Below, in pieces: positions 1 through 7,555 of a DNA stretch of 10,904 nucleotides (within the stretch, counting starts at the first letter, position 1; every line of letters starts with the position of its first letter). The notes under the pieces are model-generated. The model did not search any database and was not told the origin of the DNA. It saw nothing but the letters and a program-made list of their open reading frames with translations. Source of the stretch: an uncultured Johnsonella sp. (lineage in GTDB: Bacteria > Bacillota > Clostridia > Lachnospirales > Lachnospiraceae); assembly GCA_905373785.1 (NCBI GenBank), contig CAJPUK010000070.1:1-10904 (forward strand). Direction: 5' to 3'. A program made the position numbers and the translations under genes.

Positions 1-99
1 CTTTTTACCGGATTATATGTAGCAAATATACAATGGAAATATATAAAACTCTTAAAAGTTCTAAAATTAAAAAAACGATATAAAATTGACAGAATATAA
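1..99 (+). CDS. Possible C-terminal end of an upstream protein (partial)
   Basis: Frame 1 is open from the window edge to a TAA at 97-99 and gives 32 residues. The start is hydrophobic (LFTGLYVANIQW) and the end is strongly basic (KLLKVLKLKKRYKIDRI). That pattern fits the last membrane segment and positive-inside tail of a membrane protein, but the stretch is too short to identify. The reading frame could be open by chance, because the region is AT-rich. Its last codons overlap the -35 box of the promoter at 86-114, which is acceptable for a gene end but does not support it. The family is not recognised. Confidence 0.3.
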   Translation, partial: LFTGLYVANIQWKYIKLLKVLKLKKRYKIDRI

Positions 100-114
100 C
101 AAACTAACTATAAT
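86..114 (+). promoter_or_regulatory. Consensus sigma-A promoter for ileS-glgP
   Basis: A perfect -35 box TTGACA (86-91) and a perfect -10 box TATAAT (109-114) are separated by exactly 17 bp. Transcription would start near 121, inside the left arm of the inverted repeat at 116-150, so the RNA would begin with an 11-bp hairpin and carry a leader of about 240 nt before ileS. It is the only strong promoter seen upstream of ileS. The boxes are seen in the sequence; that they are used is inferred. Confidence 0.65.
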
Positions 115-115
115 G

Positions 116-150
116 TAAGAATTGGCTTAGCGAAGCTAAGCCAATTCTTA
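116..150. repeat. Perfect 16-bp inverted repeat with 3-nt loop
   Basis: Arms 116-131 and 135-150 are exactly complementary around a GAA loop (centre GGCTTAGCGAAGCTAAGCC). The right arm belongs to the first copy of the 73-bp tandem repeat; the left arm is unique, and the later copies have a changed left flank (GCACAG or GTGCAG instead of GGCTTAG), so only this copy forms the full hairpin. It is not followed by a T-run on either strand, so a Rho-independent terminator is unlikely. It sits at the predicted 5' end of the ileS transcript. Confidence 0.85.
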
Positions 151-316
151 ACGAGAAAAAACAAAGTTTTTTCGAGTCTAAGCTAAAGAGAAAAATTGCA
201 CAGCGAAGCTAAGCCAATTCTTAACGGGAAAAAACAAAGTTTTTTCGAGTCCAAGCTAAAGAGAAAAATTGTGCAGCGAAGCTAAGCCAATTCTTAACGA
301 GAAAAAACAAAGTTTT
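131..316 (+). repeat. Tandem repeat, 73-bp unit, about 2.5 copies
   Basis: Unit 1 is 131-203, unit 2 is 204-276, and a partial unit 3 is 277-316 (40 nt). Each begins CGAAGCTAAGCCAATTCTTA. Units 1 and 2 differ at only four positions (154/227, 179/252 and two bases in the ATTGCACAG/ATTGTGCAG segment). Inside each unit GAAAAAAC and GTTTTTTC form an 8-bp AT-rich stem with an AAA loop (155-173 in unit 1); the partial unit 3 loses part of this stem. The array fills most of the ileS leader. It could be a dispersed intergenic repeat that expanded locally, or a structured RNA leader; function unknown. Confidence 0.9.
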
Positions 317-362
317 ATATTATTTTTTATTTTTATATTGGGGTAATGGAAAGGATATAATT

Positions 363-3300
363 ATGTATAAAAAGGTGCCTACAGATCTTAAATTTGTAGA
401 TAGAGAAAGAGAAGTACTCAAATTTTGGAAAGACAATGATATATTTAATAAAAGCATAGAGGAGAAAAAGGGCAGTGAAACTTATATGTTTTATGACGGA
501 CCTCCTACAGCTAACGGAAAACCCCATATAGGACATGTATTGACTCGTGTTATAAAGGACATGATACCAAGATATAGAACCATGAAGGGCTATAAAGTGC
601 CAAGAAAAGCCGGTTGGGATACCCATGGTTTACCGGTAGAACTTGAAGTTGAAAAGATGCTCGGTATAGACGGTAAAGAACAGATAGAAGCCTACGGTTT
701 GGCACCGTTTATAGAAAAGTGTAAAGAAAGTGTGTGGAAATATAAGGGTATGTGGGAAGAGTTCTCAGATGTCGTAGGCTTTTGGGCTGATATGGACAAT
801 CCTTATGTAACCTACCACAACAACTTTATAGAGTCCGAATGGTGGGCATTAAAGCAGATATGGGATAAGGGGCTTTTATATAAGGGATTTAAGATAGTGC
901 CTTACTGTCCAAGATGCGGTACACCTCTTTCAAGCCACGAGGTAGCACAGGGTTATAAAGATGTAAAAGAAAAATCAGCAGTAGCTAAGTTTAAGCTTAA
1001 GGGAAAAGACGAGTATTTCCTGGCTTGGACAACTACACCGTGGACACTTCCAAGCAATGTGGCACTTTGTGTAAACCCTGATGAAACCTATGTAAAGGTT
1101 GAGAAGGATGGAGAAGTCTACATACTTGCCGAAGCTCTTTGTGATGCAAACCTTGGAGAGGGAACATATAAAATCTTAGAAAAATACAAGGGCAAGGATT
1201 TGGAGTACATAGAATATGAGCCTTTATTCGACTTTGTAAAACCGGATAAAAAAGCATGGTTTATAACCTGCGATAATTATGTAACACTTACAGACGGTAC
1301 GGGAATAGTACATACAGCACCGGCATTCGGTGAAGACGACTCAAGAGTGGGAAGAAACTATGACCTTCCATTTGTGCAGTTAGTTGACAGCAAAGGAGAG
1401 ATGACTGCAGAAACAAATTGGCCCGGAGTATTCGTAAAGAAGGCTGATCCGCTTATATTAAAAGATCTTGAGGAAAACAAAAAACTTTTCTCAGTGTTTG
1501 ATTTTGAGCATAGTTATCCGCATTGTTGGAGATGTTCAACCCCTCTTATTTATTATGCAAGAGAGTCATGGTACATAAAGATGACGGCTGTAAAAGAGGA
1601 TCTGATAAGAAATAACAACACTATTAATTGGATACCTGAAAGTATAGGTAAGGGAAGATTCGGAGATTGGCTTGAAAATGTTCAGGACTGGGCTATATCA
1701 AGAAACAGATACTGGGGTACACCGCTTAATATCTGGCAGTGCGAGTGCGGACATATGCACAGCATAGGAAGCATAGAAGAGTTAAAATCAATGTCCGATA
1801 ACTGCCCTGATGATATAGAATTACACAGACCTTATATAGATGAGGTTACCATAAGCTGTCCGAAGTGCTCAAAGCAGATGAGAAGGGTTCCGGAAGTTAT
1901 AGACTGCTGGTTCGACTCGGGAGCCATGCCCTTTGCACAGCATCACTATCCTTTTGAAAATCAGGAACTTTTTAAAGCACAGTTTCCGGCAGACTTTATT
2001 TCAGAGGCGGTAGATCAGACCAGAGGCTGGTTTTACTCATTACTTGCTATATCAACTCTGATATTTAACAAGGCTCCTTATAAAAATGTTATAGTTATGG
2101 GTCATGTGCAGGACGAGTTCGGTCAAAAGATGAGTAAGTCAAAGGGCAACTCCGTAGAGCCTATGGAAGCTTTAGGAGAGTTCGGAGCTGATGCTATAAG
2201 GTGGTATTTCTATGTGAATTCCGCACCTTGGCTGCCAAACAGATTTCATGACAAGGCGGTAATGGAAGGACAGAGAAAGTTTATGGGAACCTTGTGGAAT
2301 ACCTATGCTTTCTATATACTGTATGCGGAAATAGACCAATTCGACCCTACAAAGTACAGTCTTGACTATGATAAACTTTCCGTTATGGACAAATGGCTTT
2401 TATCAAAGCTTAATTCACTTAAAAAGCTTGTGGATGAAAGTTTGTCCAACTATAAGATCACAGAAGCTGCAAGAGCTTTACAAAACTTTACAGATGAGCT
2501 TAGTAACTGGTATGTAAGAAGATGTAGAGAGAGATTTTGGGCAGGAGGTATGGAGCAGGATAAGATCAATGCTTATATGACTCTATATACCGCACTTAAG
2601 GAGCTTTGCCTTATCTCAGCGCCTATGATACCTTTTATAACAGAAAGCATTTACCAAAACTTGGTAAGAAGTGTTGATAAGAGTGCTAAGGAAAGTATAC
2701 ATCTTTGTGACTTCCCTAAGGTTGAAGAAAGCTACATAGATAAAGAACTTGAAAAGTATATGGACGAAGTACTCGACATAGTAGTGCTTGGAAGGGCGGC
2801 AAGAAATGCGGCAAATACCAAGAACAGACAGCCGCTTGCAAATATGTATGTAAAGGCGGCTACACTTCCAAAGTTCTATGCGGACATAGTTAAGGAAGAG
2901 CTTAATGTTAAAAATATTGAGTTCAGAGAAGATGTAGACAGTTTTGTATCCTATGTATTCAAACCTCAACTTAAGACAGTAGGTCCAAAGTATGGAAAAC
3001 TCTTAGGAGGTATAAAAGAATACTTAAGCAATTTAGACGGCTCTAAGGCTATGGCTGAGCTTAATTCAGTCGGAAGTCTTAAGTTTGAAGTAAACGGTGA
3101 AGCAGTTGAACTTGGAAAGGATGACTTACTTATAGATACTGTTAAGAGCGAGCATTACATTTCCGAGAGTGATGCGAAGGTAAGTGTGGTACTTGATATC
3201 TACTTAACAGAAGAACTTATTGAAGAGGGCTTTGTAAGAGAGATTATCAGTAAGATACAGACTATGAGAAAAGAAGCCGGCTTTGAGGTTATGGATCATA

Positions 3301-3473
3301 TAGTTATATCTGTAAGCGACAATGATAAGCTTATAAATATCATTAATAATAATAAGAACACATTGAAGTCAGAAACTTTGGCAGATGATGTCTTATATAC
3401 CCATGAAGGTGCCTACAGTAAAGAGTGGAATCTGAACGGGGAAAATGTTACATTAGGTGTTAAAAAAGTGTAA
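363..3473 (+). CDS. ileS: Isoleucyl-tRNA synthetase, type 2 (eukaryote-like)
   Basis: The protein (1036 aa) joins isoleucine to tRNA-Ile in the cytoplasm using ATP, and edits mischarged valine. The class I catalytic motifs are complete: HIGH at residues 55-58 (in NGKPHIGHVLTR) and KMSKS at 589-593. The CP1 editing domain shows TTTPWTLPSN (223-232) and GTGIVHTAPAFGEDD (312-326), with the editing aspartate in the last part. Cysteine pairs at 182/185, 388/391, 460/462 and 499/502 look like zinc ligands. An anticodon-binding domain (about 690-840) and a long C-terminal region follow. KPHIGH and WDTHGLPVELEVEK mark the eukaryote-like IleRS2 branch rather than the usual bacterial IleRS1; members of this branch are typically less sensitive to mupirocin. 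ATG 363 has AAGGA at 351-355, 7 nt upstream. It is probably co-transcribed with glgP. Confidence 0.97.
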   Translation: MYKKVPTDLKFVDREREVLKFWKDNDIFNKSIEEKKGSETYMFYDGPPTANGKPHIGHVLTRVIKDMIPRYRTMKGYKVPRKAGWDTHGLPVELEVEKMLGIDGKEQIEAYGLAPFIEKCKESVWKYKGMWEEFSDVVGFWADMDNPYVTYHNNFIESEWWALKQIWDKGLLYKGFKIVPYCPRCGTPLSSHEVAQGYKDVKEKSAVAKFKLKGKDEYFLAWTTTPWTLPSNVALCVNPDETYVKVEKDGEVYILAEALCDANLGEGTYKILEKYKGKDLEYIEYEPLFDFVKPDKKAWFITCDNYVTLTDGTGIVHTAPAFGEDDSRVGRNYDLPFVQLVDSKGEMTAETNWPGVFVKKADPLILKDLEENKKLFSVFDFEHSYPHCWRCSTPLIYYARESWYIKMTAVKEDLIRNNNTINWIPESIGKGRFGDWLENVQDWAISRNRYWGTPLNIWQCECGHMHSIGSIEELKSMSDNCPDDIELHRPYIDEVTISCPKCSKQMRRVPEVIDCWFDSGAMPFAQHHYPFENQELFKAQFPADFISEAVDQTRGWFYSLLAISTLIFNKAPYKNVIVMGHVQDEFGQKMSKSKGNSVEPMEALGEFGADAIRWYFYVNSAPWLPNRFHDKAVMEGQRKFMGTLWNTYAFYILYAEIDQFDPTKYSLDYDKLSVMDKWLLSKLNSLKKLVDESLSNYKITEAARALQNFTDELSNWYVRRCRERFWAGGMEQDKINAYMTLYTALKELCLISAPMIPFITESIYQNLVRSVDKSAKESIHLCDFPKVEESYIDKELEKYMDEVLDIVVLGRAARNAANTKNRQPLANMYVKAATLPKFYADIVKEELNVKNIEFREDVDSFVSYVFKPQLKTVGPKYGKLLGGIKEYLSNLDGSKAMAELNSVGSLKFEVNGEAVELGKDDLLIDTVKSEHYISESDAKVSVVLDIYLTEELIEEGFVREIISKIQTMRKEAGFEVMDHIVISVSDNDKLINIINNNKNTLKSETLADDVLYTHEGAYSKEWNLNGENVTLGVKKV

Positions 3474-3484
3474 AGGAGTATTGA

Positions 3485-5932
3485 ATGGCAATAATAAGCA
3501 AAGAAGCTTTGAAACAGTCTATTGTAGACAACGTAAAAGTTCTTTACAAAAAAACGATAGATGAGGCAAGTACAGAACAGGTATTTCAGGCGGTGTCTTA
3601 TGCGGTCAAGGATATTATCATAGATAATTGGATTAAAACCCATAAAGCCTATGAGGAAAAGGATGTAAAGATTCTTTACTATATGTCCATGGAGTTTTTG
3701 ATGGGCAGAGCCTTGGGTAATAATCTTATCAACCTGGGTGAATTGAAAGAGGTTAAGGAAGCGCTTGATGAGATGGGCTTTGACCTTAATGCTATAGAAG
3801 ATGAAGAACCGGATCCTGCTCTTGGTAACGGCGGTCTCGGAAGACTTGCGGCTTGTTTTTTAGAGTCTTTAAGTTCACTTAATTACCCTGTTTACGGCTG
3901 CGGTATCAGATATAGATACGGTATGTTTAAGCAAAAAATCGAAGACGGTTATCAGGTGGAAGTGCCGGATGAATGGTTAAAGCACTCATATCCGTTTGAG
4001 TTAAAAAGACCTGAGTATGCCTGTGAAGTAAAATTCGGGGGCTATGTAAAAGTGGAAAATGTTGACGGCAAAGATAAGTTTGTACAAACTGATTACAACT
4101 CAGTAAGGGCAATACCTTACGATATGCCTATAGTAGGTTACGGAAACGGAATCGTCAACACGCTTAGAATCTGGGACGCTGAGGCTATAGTCAATTTCAG
4201 CCTTTCAGACTTTGATAAGGGTGAGTATCAAAAAGCGGTAGAGCAGGAAAACCTTGCAAGAACTATTTGCGAGGTACTTTATCCTAATGATAATCATTAT
4301 GCAGGTAAGGAGCTTAGATTAAAGCAGCAGTACTTCTTCGTATCGGCAAGTGTTCAAAGGGCGGTTGCAAGATTTAAGGAACATCATTCAGACATAAAAG
4401 AACTTCCTAACAAGGTAGTATTTCAGATGAATGATACACATCCTACGGTAGCCGTACCTGAGCTTATGAGAATACTTCTTGACGAAGAGGGACTTAACTG
4501 GGATGAGGCTTGGGATATATGCAGCAAGACTTGTGCCTATACCAACCATACAATTATGGCAGAGGCACTTGAGAAGTGGCCTATAGACCTTTTCAAAAGA
4601 CTCTTACCTCGTATATATCAGATAGTTGAAGAGATAGATAGGCGTTTTATCGAAAAGGTAAAGAAATTCTATAATAACGATGAAACTAAAGTTGCAAATA
4701 TGGCTATACTCTATGACAATCAGGTGCGTATGGCATATATGGCAATAGCCGGAAGCTTCTCTGTAAACGGTGTTGCAAGATTGCACACAGAAATACTTAA
4801 GTCAAGAGAGTTAAAAGACTTCTACGAAATGGAAAGCTATAAGTTTAACAACAAGACTAACGGTGTTACACAAAGAAGATTCTTGCTTAAGGCTAACCCT
4901 CTGCTTGCTGATTGGGTAACAAAAAGAATAGGTAAGGACTGGATCACAGACCTTTCTCAAATGAGAAAGCTTACACCTTATGCAGATGACGAGCTTGCTG
5001 TAGCCGAATTTATGGAGATCAAGCAGCAGAACAAGATAAGGCTTGCAGAGTATATTAAAAAACATAACGGTATAGAAGTGGATGTCAATTCTATATTTGA
5101 TGTGCAGGTAAAAAGACTGCATGAGTTTAAGAGACAGCTTCTTAACATCCTTCATGTAATGTATCTGTACAACAAATTAAAGACTGACCCAAGCTTTGAT
5201 ATGTATCCTACAACCTTTATCTTCGGTGCCAAGGCGGCTGCCGGATACAGAAGGGCAAAGCTTACAATTAAGCTTATTAATTCCGTTGCCGATGTAATTA
5301 ACAATGACGAAAGCATTAACGGCAAGATTAAGGTTGTATTTATAGAAGATTATAAGGTATCTACAGCGGAGATCATATTTGCAGCAGCAAATGTAAGTGA
5401 GCAGATATCGGCAGCAAGTAAGGAAGCTTCAGGAACCAGTAACATGAAGTTCATGATGAACGGTGCAATAACAGTAGGTACTTTAGACGGTGCTACAGTT
5501 GAGATAGTTGAAGAAGTAGGCAGGGAGAATGCTTATATATTCGGACTTTCAGCCGAGGAAGTCATAGCTTACGAAAAGAACGGTAACTATGATCCTAAGG
5601 AAATCTTCAACAACAATGAAGAGATAAGAACCGTACTTATGCAGTTAATAAACGGTTACTATGCTCCGGATGACAGCGAGAGATTTAGAGAAATCTATGA
5701 CTCTCTCTTAGAAGACCAAGGGTATGATAAGGCAGATACCTACTTCATACTTAAGGACTTTATGTCATATGTAAATATACAAAATGAGGTCAATAAAGCT
5801 TACCAAGACAGAAAAACTTGGGGAAGAAAGGCGGTACTGCAAACAGCAGCCTGCGGTAAGTTCTCATCAGACAGAACGGTAGAGGAATATGTAAGAGATG
5901 TATGGCACTTGGAGAAGGTGTATTTACAGTAA
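3485..5932 (+). CDS. glgP: Glycogen/maltodextrin phosphorylase
   Basis: This 815-residue GT35 enzyme releases glucose 1-phosphate from the non-reducing ends of alpha-1,4-glucans using phosphate, in the cytoplasm. The family signature EASGTSNMKFMMNGA is present, with the PLP-binding lysine at residue 655. Other conserved blocks are YMSMEFLMGRALGNN (66-80), DPALGNGGLGRLAACFLESL (110-129), NDTHPTVAVPELMR (316-329) and RLHEFKRQLLN (544-554). Length is normal for bacterial phosphorylases, and glycogen versus maltodextrin preference cannot be told from sequence. AAGGAG at 3473-3478 overlaps the ileS stop and lies 6 nt before the ATG, so the two genes probably share a transcript ending at the terminator at 5953-5993. 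No other glycogen genes are in the window, and the pairing with ileS is not an obvious functional unit. Confidence 0.96.
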   Translation: MAIISKEALKQSIVDNVKVLYKKTIDEASTEQVFQAVSYAVKDIIIDNWIKTHKAYEEKDVKILYYMSMEFLMGRALGNNLINLGELKEVKEALDEMGFDLNAIEDEEPDPALGNGGLGRLAACFLESLSSLNYPVYGCGIRYRYGMFKQKIEDGYQVEVPDEWLKHSYPFELKRPEYACEVKFGGYVKVENVDGKDKFVQTDYNSVRAIPYDMPIVGYGNGIVNTLRIWDAEAIVNFSLSDFDKGEYQKAVEQENLARTICEVLYPNDNHYAGKELRLKQQYFFVSASVQRAVARFKEHHSDIKELPNKVVFQMNDTHPTVAVPELMRILLDEEGLNWDEAWDICSKTCAYTNHTIMAEALEKWPIDLFKRLLPRIYQIVEEIDRRFIEKVKKFYNNDETKVANMAILYDNQVRMAYMAIAGSFSVNGVARLHTEILKSRELKDFYEMESYKFNNKTNGVTQRRFLLKANPLLADWVTKRIGKDWITDLSQMRKLTPYADDELAVAEFMEIKQQNKIRLAEYIKKHNGIEVDVNSIFDVQVKRLHEFKRQLLNILHVMYLYNKLKTDPSFDMYPTTFIFGAKAAAGYRRAKLTIKLINSVADVINNDESINGKIKVVFIEDYKVSTAEIIFAAANVSEQISAASKEASGTSNMKFMMNGAITVGTLDGATVEIVEEVGRENAYIFGLSAEEVIAYEKNGNYDPKEIFNNNEEIRTVLMQLINGYYAPDDSERFREIYDSLLEDQGYDKADTYFILKDFMSYVNIQNEVNKAYQDRKTWGRKAVLQTAACGKFSSDRTVEEYVRDVWHLEKVYLQ

Positions 5933-5952
5933 TTAGTGGAATATAGAAATAT

Positions 5953-5993
5953 AAAAAAGAAACTCATATTGTGTGATATGGGTTTCTTTTTTT
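5953..5993 (+). terminator. Rho-independent terminator after glgP
   Basis: Arms 5953-5969 and 5976-5992 pair over 17 bp with a single G-U wobble and a TGTGTG loop. The upper stem contains GAAACTC/GGGTTTC and the right arm runs into a seven-T tract (5987-5993). The A-tract on the left also makes it potentially bidirectional. It begins 20 nt after the glgP stop. Confidence 0.9.
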
Positions 5994-6132
5994 GTATCGC
6001 AGATATGGCTTAATTAAGTTATTTGATCTTAGTGAACAGCTTCTAATAGCTGGTAGAGAGGAAAATATCCTTACTCTATTGGATAAAAATTACAAAAAGT
6101 ATTTTAAAAATAATATTGTATTTTTCAAATAA
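5977..6132 (+). pseudogene. Short open coding-like remnant between glgP and the importer
   Basis: This frame is open from 5977 to a TAA at 6130-6132. The stretch 6010-6129 reads as 40 residues of plausible protein: LIKLFDLSEQLLIAGREENI, then LTLLDKNYKKYFKNNIVFFK, an amphipathic-looking charged tail. There is no ATG and no Shine-Dalgarno, and the 5' part overlaps the glgP terminator, so it could only be the eroded 3' end of a former gene. The family is not recognised. The stop abuts the operator palindrome at 6131. Chance openness in AT-rich DNA is the alternative. Confidence 0.25.
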
Positions 6133-6171
6133 TTCCTACAAACATACTTGACAAATATGTTTATAGGAATT
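6131..6171. promoter_or_regulatory. Near-perfect 16-bp operator-like palindrome
   Basis: AATTCCTACAAACATA (6131-6146) and TATGTTTATAGGAATT (6156-6171) are inverted repeats with one mismatch (6139/6163), around the 9-nt centre CTTGACAAA. The -35 box of the importer promoter lies in that centre and the right arm fills the -35/-10 spacer, so a bound dimeric repressor would block RNA polymerase. The GGAATT half-site recalls sites of the Rrf2-family cysteine regulator CymR; this is from memory and inferred, not shown. A cruciform or RNA role is less likely, because the repeat lies upstream of the transcription start. Confidence 0.6.
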
Positions 6172-6176
6172 ATTAT
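6148..6176 (+). promoter_or_regulatory. Promoter of the amino acid importer operon
   Basis: TTGACA (6148-6153), a 17-bp spacer and TATTAT (6171-6176, 5 of 6 to TATAAT) form a strong sigma-A promoter. The predicted start near 6183 gives a leader of about 33 nt, opening with a small hairpin, CAAGTT/AACTTG (6182-6187 with 6194-6199). The ribosome site AAAGGTGAT (6200-6208) follows. Confidence 0.7.
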
Positions 6177-6215
6177 ATACACAAGTTCTTAAAAACTTGA
6201 AAGGTGATTTAAGGA

Positions 6216-6875
6216 ATGGATTTTCAATATATGCTCAAATACCTGCCTATGTACTTTGAGGCGGCAAAGCTTACTGTCGGTATAGGTTTGGCAGGTATAG
6301 TACTTTCGATAGTCATAGGTCTTTTATGCTCCAATATACTGTATTTTAAGATACCGGTGTTAAAGCATATAGTTACAACCTACATAGAGATTAGCAGAAA
6401 TACTCCCTTATTGGTGCAATTATTTTTTATATATTATGGACTTCCAAAGATAGGAATAAAAACCGACCCATATATATGCGGTATTTTAGGTTTGGCTTTT
6501 CTTGGCGGAAGTTATATGGCAGAAAGTTTCAGAAGCGGTTTGGAGTCGGTGGACTATATACAGTTTGAAAGCTCTTTAAGCCTTGGATTAAAACCTTTGC
6601 AGACTATGATATATGTAGTATTTCCGCAGGCTATTTCAATAAGTATGCCTTCAATAGTGGCTAATGTTATATTCCTACTTAAAGAAACCAGCGTATTCAG
6701 TGCCATAAGTTTGATGGATCTGATGTTTACGGCAAAGGATTTAATCGGGTTATATTACAAGACTACGGAAAGTTTGTTCTTACTTGTAGTATTCTACCTT
6801 ATCATATTACTTCCTGTATCACTTTTTGGAACATGGCTGGAAAGGAGACTAAGAAATGCCGGATTTGGGGCTTGA
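6216..6875 (+). CDS. Amino acid ABC transporter permease (first subunit)
   Basis: This 219-residue inner-membrane subunit belongs to the polar amino acid (HisM/GlnP-type) permeases. It shows hydrophobic segments at about 20-45, 63-78, 86-103, 140-156 and 184-205. It has the conserved RNTPLLVQLFFIYYG block (61-75) and an EAA coupling loop (about 118-139: ESSLSLGLKPLQTMIYVVFPQA, split here as ESSLSLGLKP and LQTMIYVVFPQA), which docks on the ATPase. Length is typical. ATG 6216 is preceded by AAAGGTGAT, 7 nt upstream. The 3' end overlaps the second permease gene by 20 nt. It presumably forms a heterodimer with that subunit. Confidence 0.93.
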   Translation: MDFQYMLKYLPMYFEAAKLTVGIGLAGIVLSIVIGLLCSNILYFKIPVLKHIVTTYIEISRNTPLLVQLFFIYYGLPKIGIKTDPYICGILGLAFLGGSYMAESFRSGLESVDYIQFESSLSLGLKPLQTMIYVVFPQAISISMPSIVANVIFLLKETSVFSAISLMDLMFTAKDLIGLYYKTTESLFLLVVFYLIILLPVSLFGTWLERRLRNAGFGA

Positions 6876-7533
6876 TGTAGTATTAAAAGGAAAAAATTTC
6901 GCTCGTATTATGGCAGGACTTGGAACAGCACTTTATATAAGTCTTATATCGGTACTGATAAGTATGCCGCTTGGGATTTTGCTTGGTATTCTTATGACTT
7001 CAAAAAATCCTCTTATAAAGGCAATACTTAAGATTTACTTGGAAATCATAAGAATTATGCCGCAACTGGTACTTTTATTCATAGTATTCTTTGGAGCTAC
7101 CAAAACTTTAGGTATAGACATCTCCGGAGAAAAGGCGGCTATTTTGGTATTTTCTTTGTGGGGAACTGCGGAAATGAGTGACTTGGTAAGAGGTGCGATA
7201 AACAGCATTCCGAAGCACCAATACGAAAGTGCAAGAGCCTTAGGGTTAGAAGGTGTGAACTTATACAGATATATAATAATTCCTCAGATCATGAGACGGC
7301 TGATACCGCTTGCAATCAATCTTCTGACAAGAATGATAAAGACCACAAGTTTAGTACTTATGATAGGTGTTGTAGAGGTACTTAAAGTGTCGCAGCAGAT
7401 AGTGGAAGCTAACAGAATGGCAAGTCCCAATGCAGCATTCGGTATTTACTTATTAGTATTTATCTTGTATTTTATGGCTTGTTGGCCCATTAGCTTGGTA
7501 TCAAGGCATCTTGAAAAAATTTGGAATAAATAA
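6856..7533 (+). CDS. Amino acid ABC transporter permease (second subunit)
   Basis: This 225-residue permease is homologous to the preceding one. The block EIIRIMPQLVLLFIVFFG (63-80) corresponds to the RNTPLL region of the partner, and the EAA loop is at 123-144 (YESARALGLEG followed by VNLYRYIIIPQ), close to the family consensus. Hydrophobic segments lie at about 22-47, 65-80, 94-106, 150-172 and 194-214. ATG 6856 has AAAGGAG at 6841-6847 inside the upstream gene; the 20-nt overlap suggests translational coupling and equal amounts of the two subunits. It pairs with the 6216-6875 product to form the translocation pore. Confidence 0.93.
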   Translation: MPDLGLDVVLKGKNFARIMAGLGTALYISLISVLISMPLGILLGILMTSKNPLIKAILKIYLEIIRIMPQLVLLFIVFFGATKTLGIDISGEKAAILVFSLWGTAEMSDLVRGAINSIPKHQYESARALGLEGVNLYRYIIIPQIMRRLIPLAINLLTRMIKTTSLVLMIGVVEVLKVSQQIVEANRMASPNAAFGIYLLVFILYFMACWPISLVSRHLEKIWNK

Positions 7534-7555
7534 AAGATAGGTTGAATATTTAATT

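Larger units (their letters stand above)
100..362 (+). other. ileS leader region without a gene
   Basis: This non-coding stretch holds the promoter's -10 box, the inverted repeat, the 73-bp tandem repeats and a T/A-rich segment (317-340), followed by the ileS Shine-Dalgarno AAGGA at 351-355. The conserved T-box sequence (GGTGGNACCGCG) that many Firmicutes ileS leaders carry is not present, and no antiterminator/terminator pair is evident before the start codon. Confidence 0.7.

Noticed and set aside
116..150. Terminator of the upstream gene
   Set aside because: The hairpin is strong but no T-run follows on either strand, and a consensus promoter lies directly before it.
131..316. CRISPR array in the ileS leader
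   Set aside because: The 73-bp units are alike over their whole length, with no unique spacers between short repeats; this is a simple tandem repeat.
100..362. T-box riboswitch for ileS
   Set aside because: The conserved T-box core (GGTGGNACCGCG) is not found and no terminator/antiterminator pair precedes the start codon.
2616..2969. Minus-strand open frame of 117 codons within ileS
   Set aside because: It lies inside a highly conserved synthetase gene, has no ribosome site and reads as low-complexity aromatic/Ile sequence; the same applies to the other antisense frames in glgP, the importer genes and cas6.
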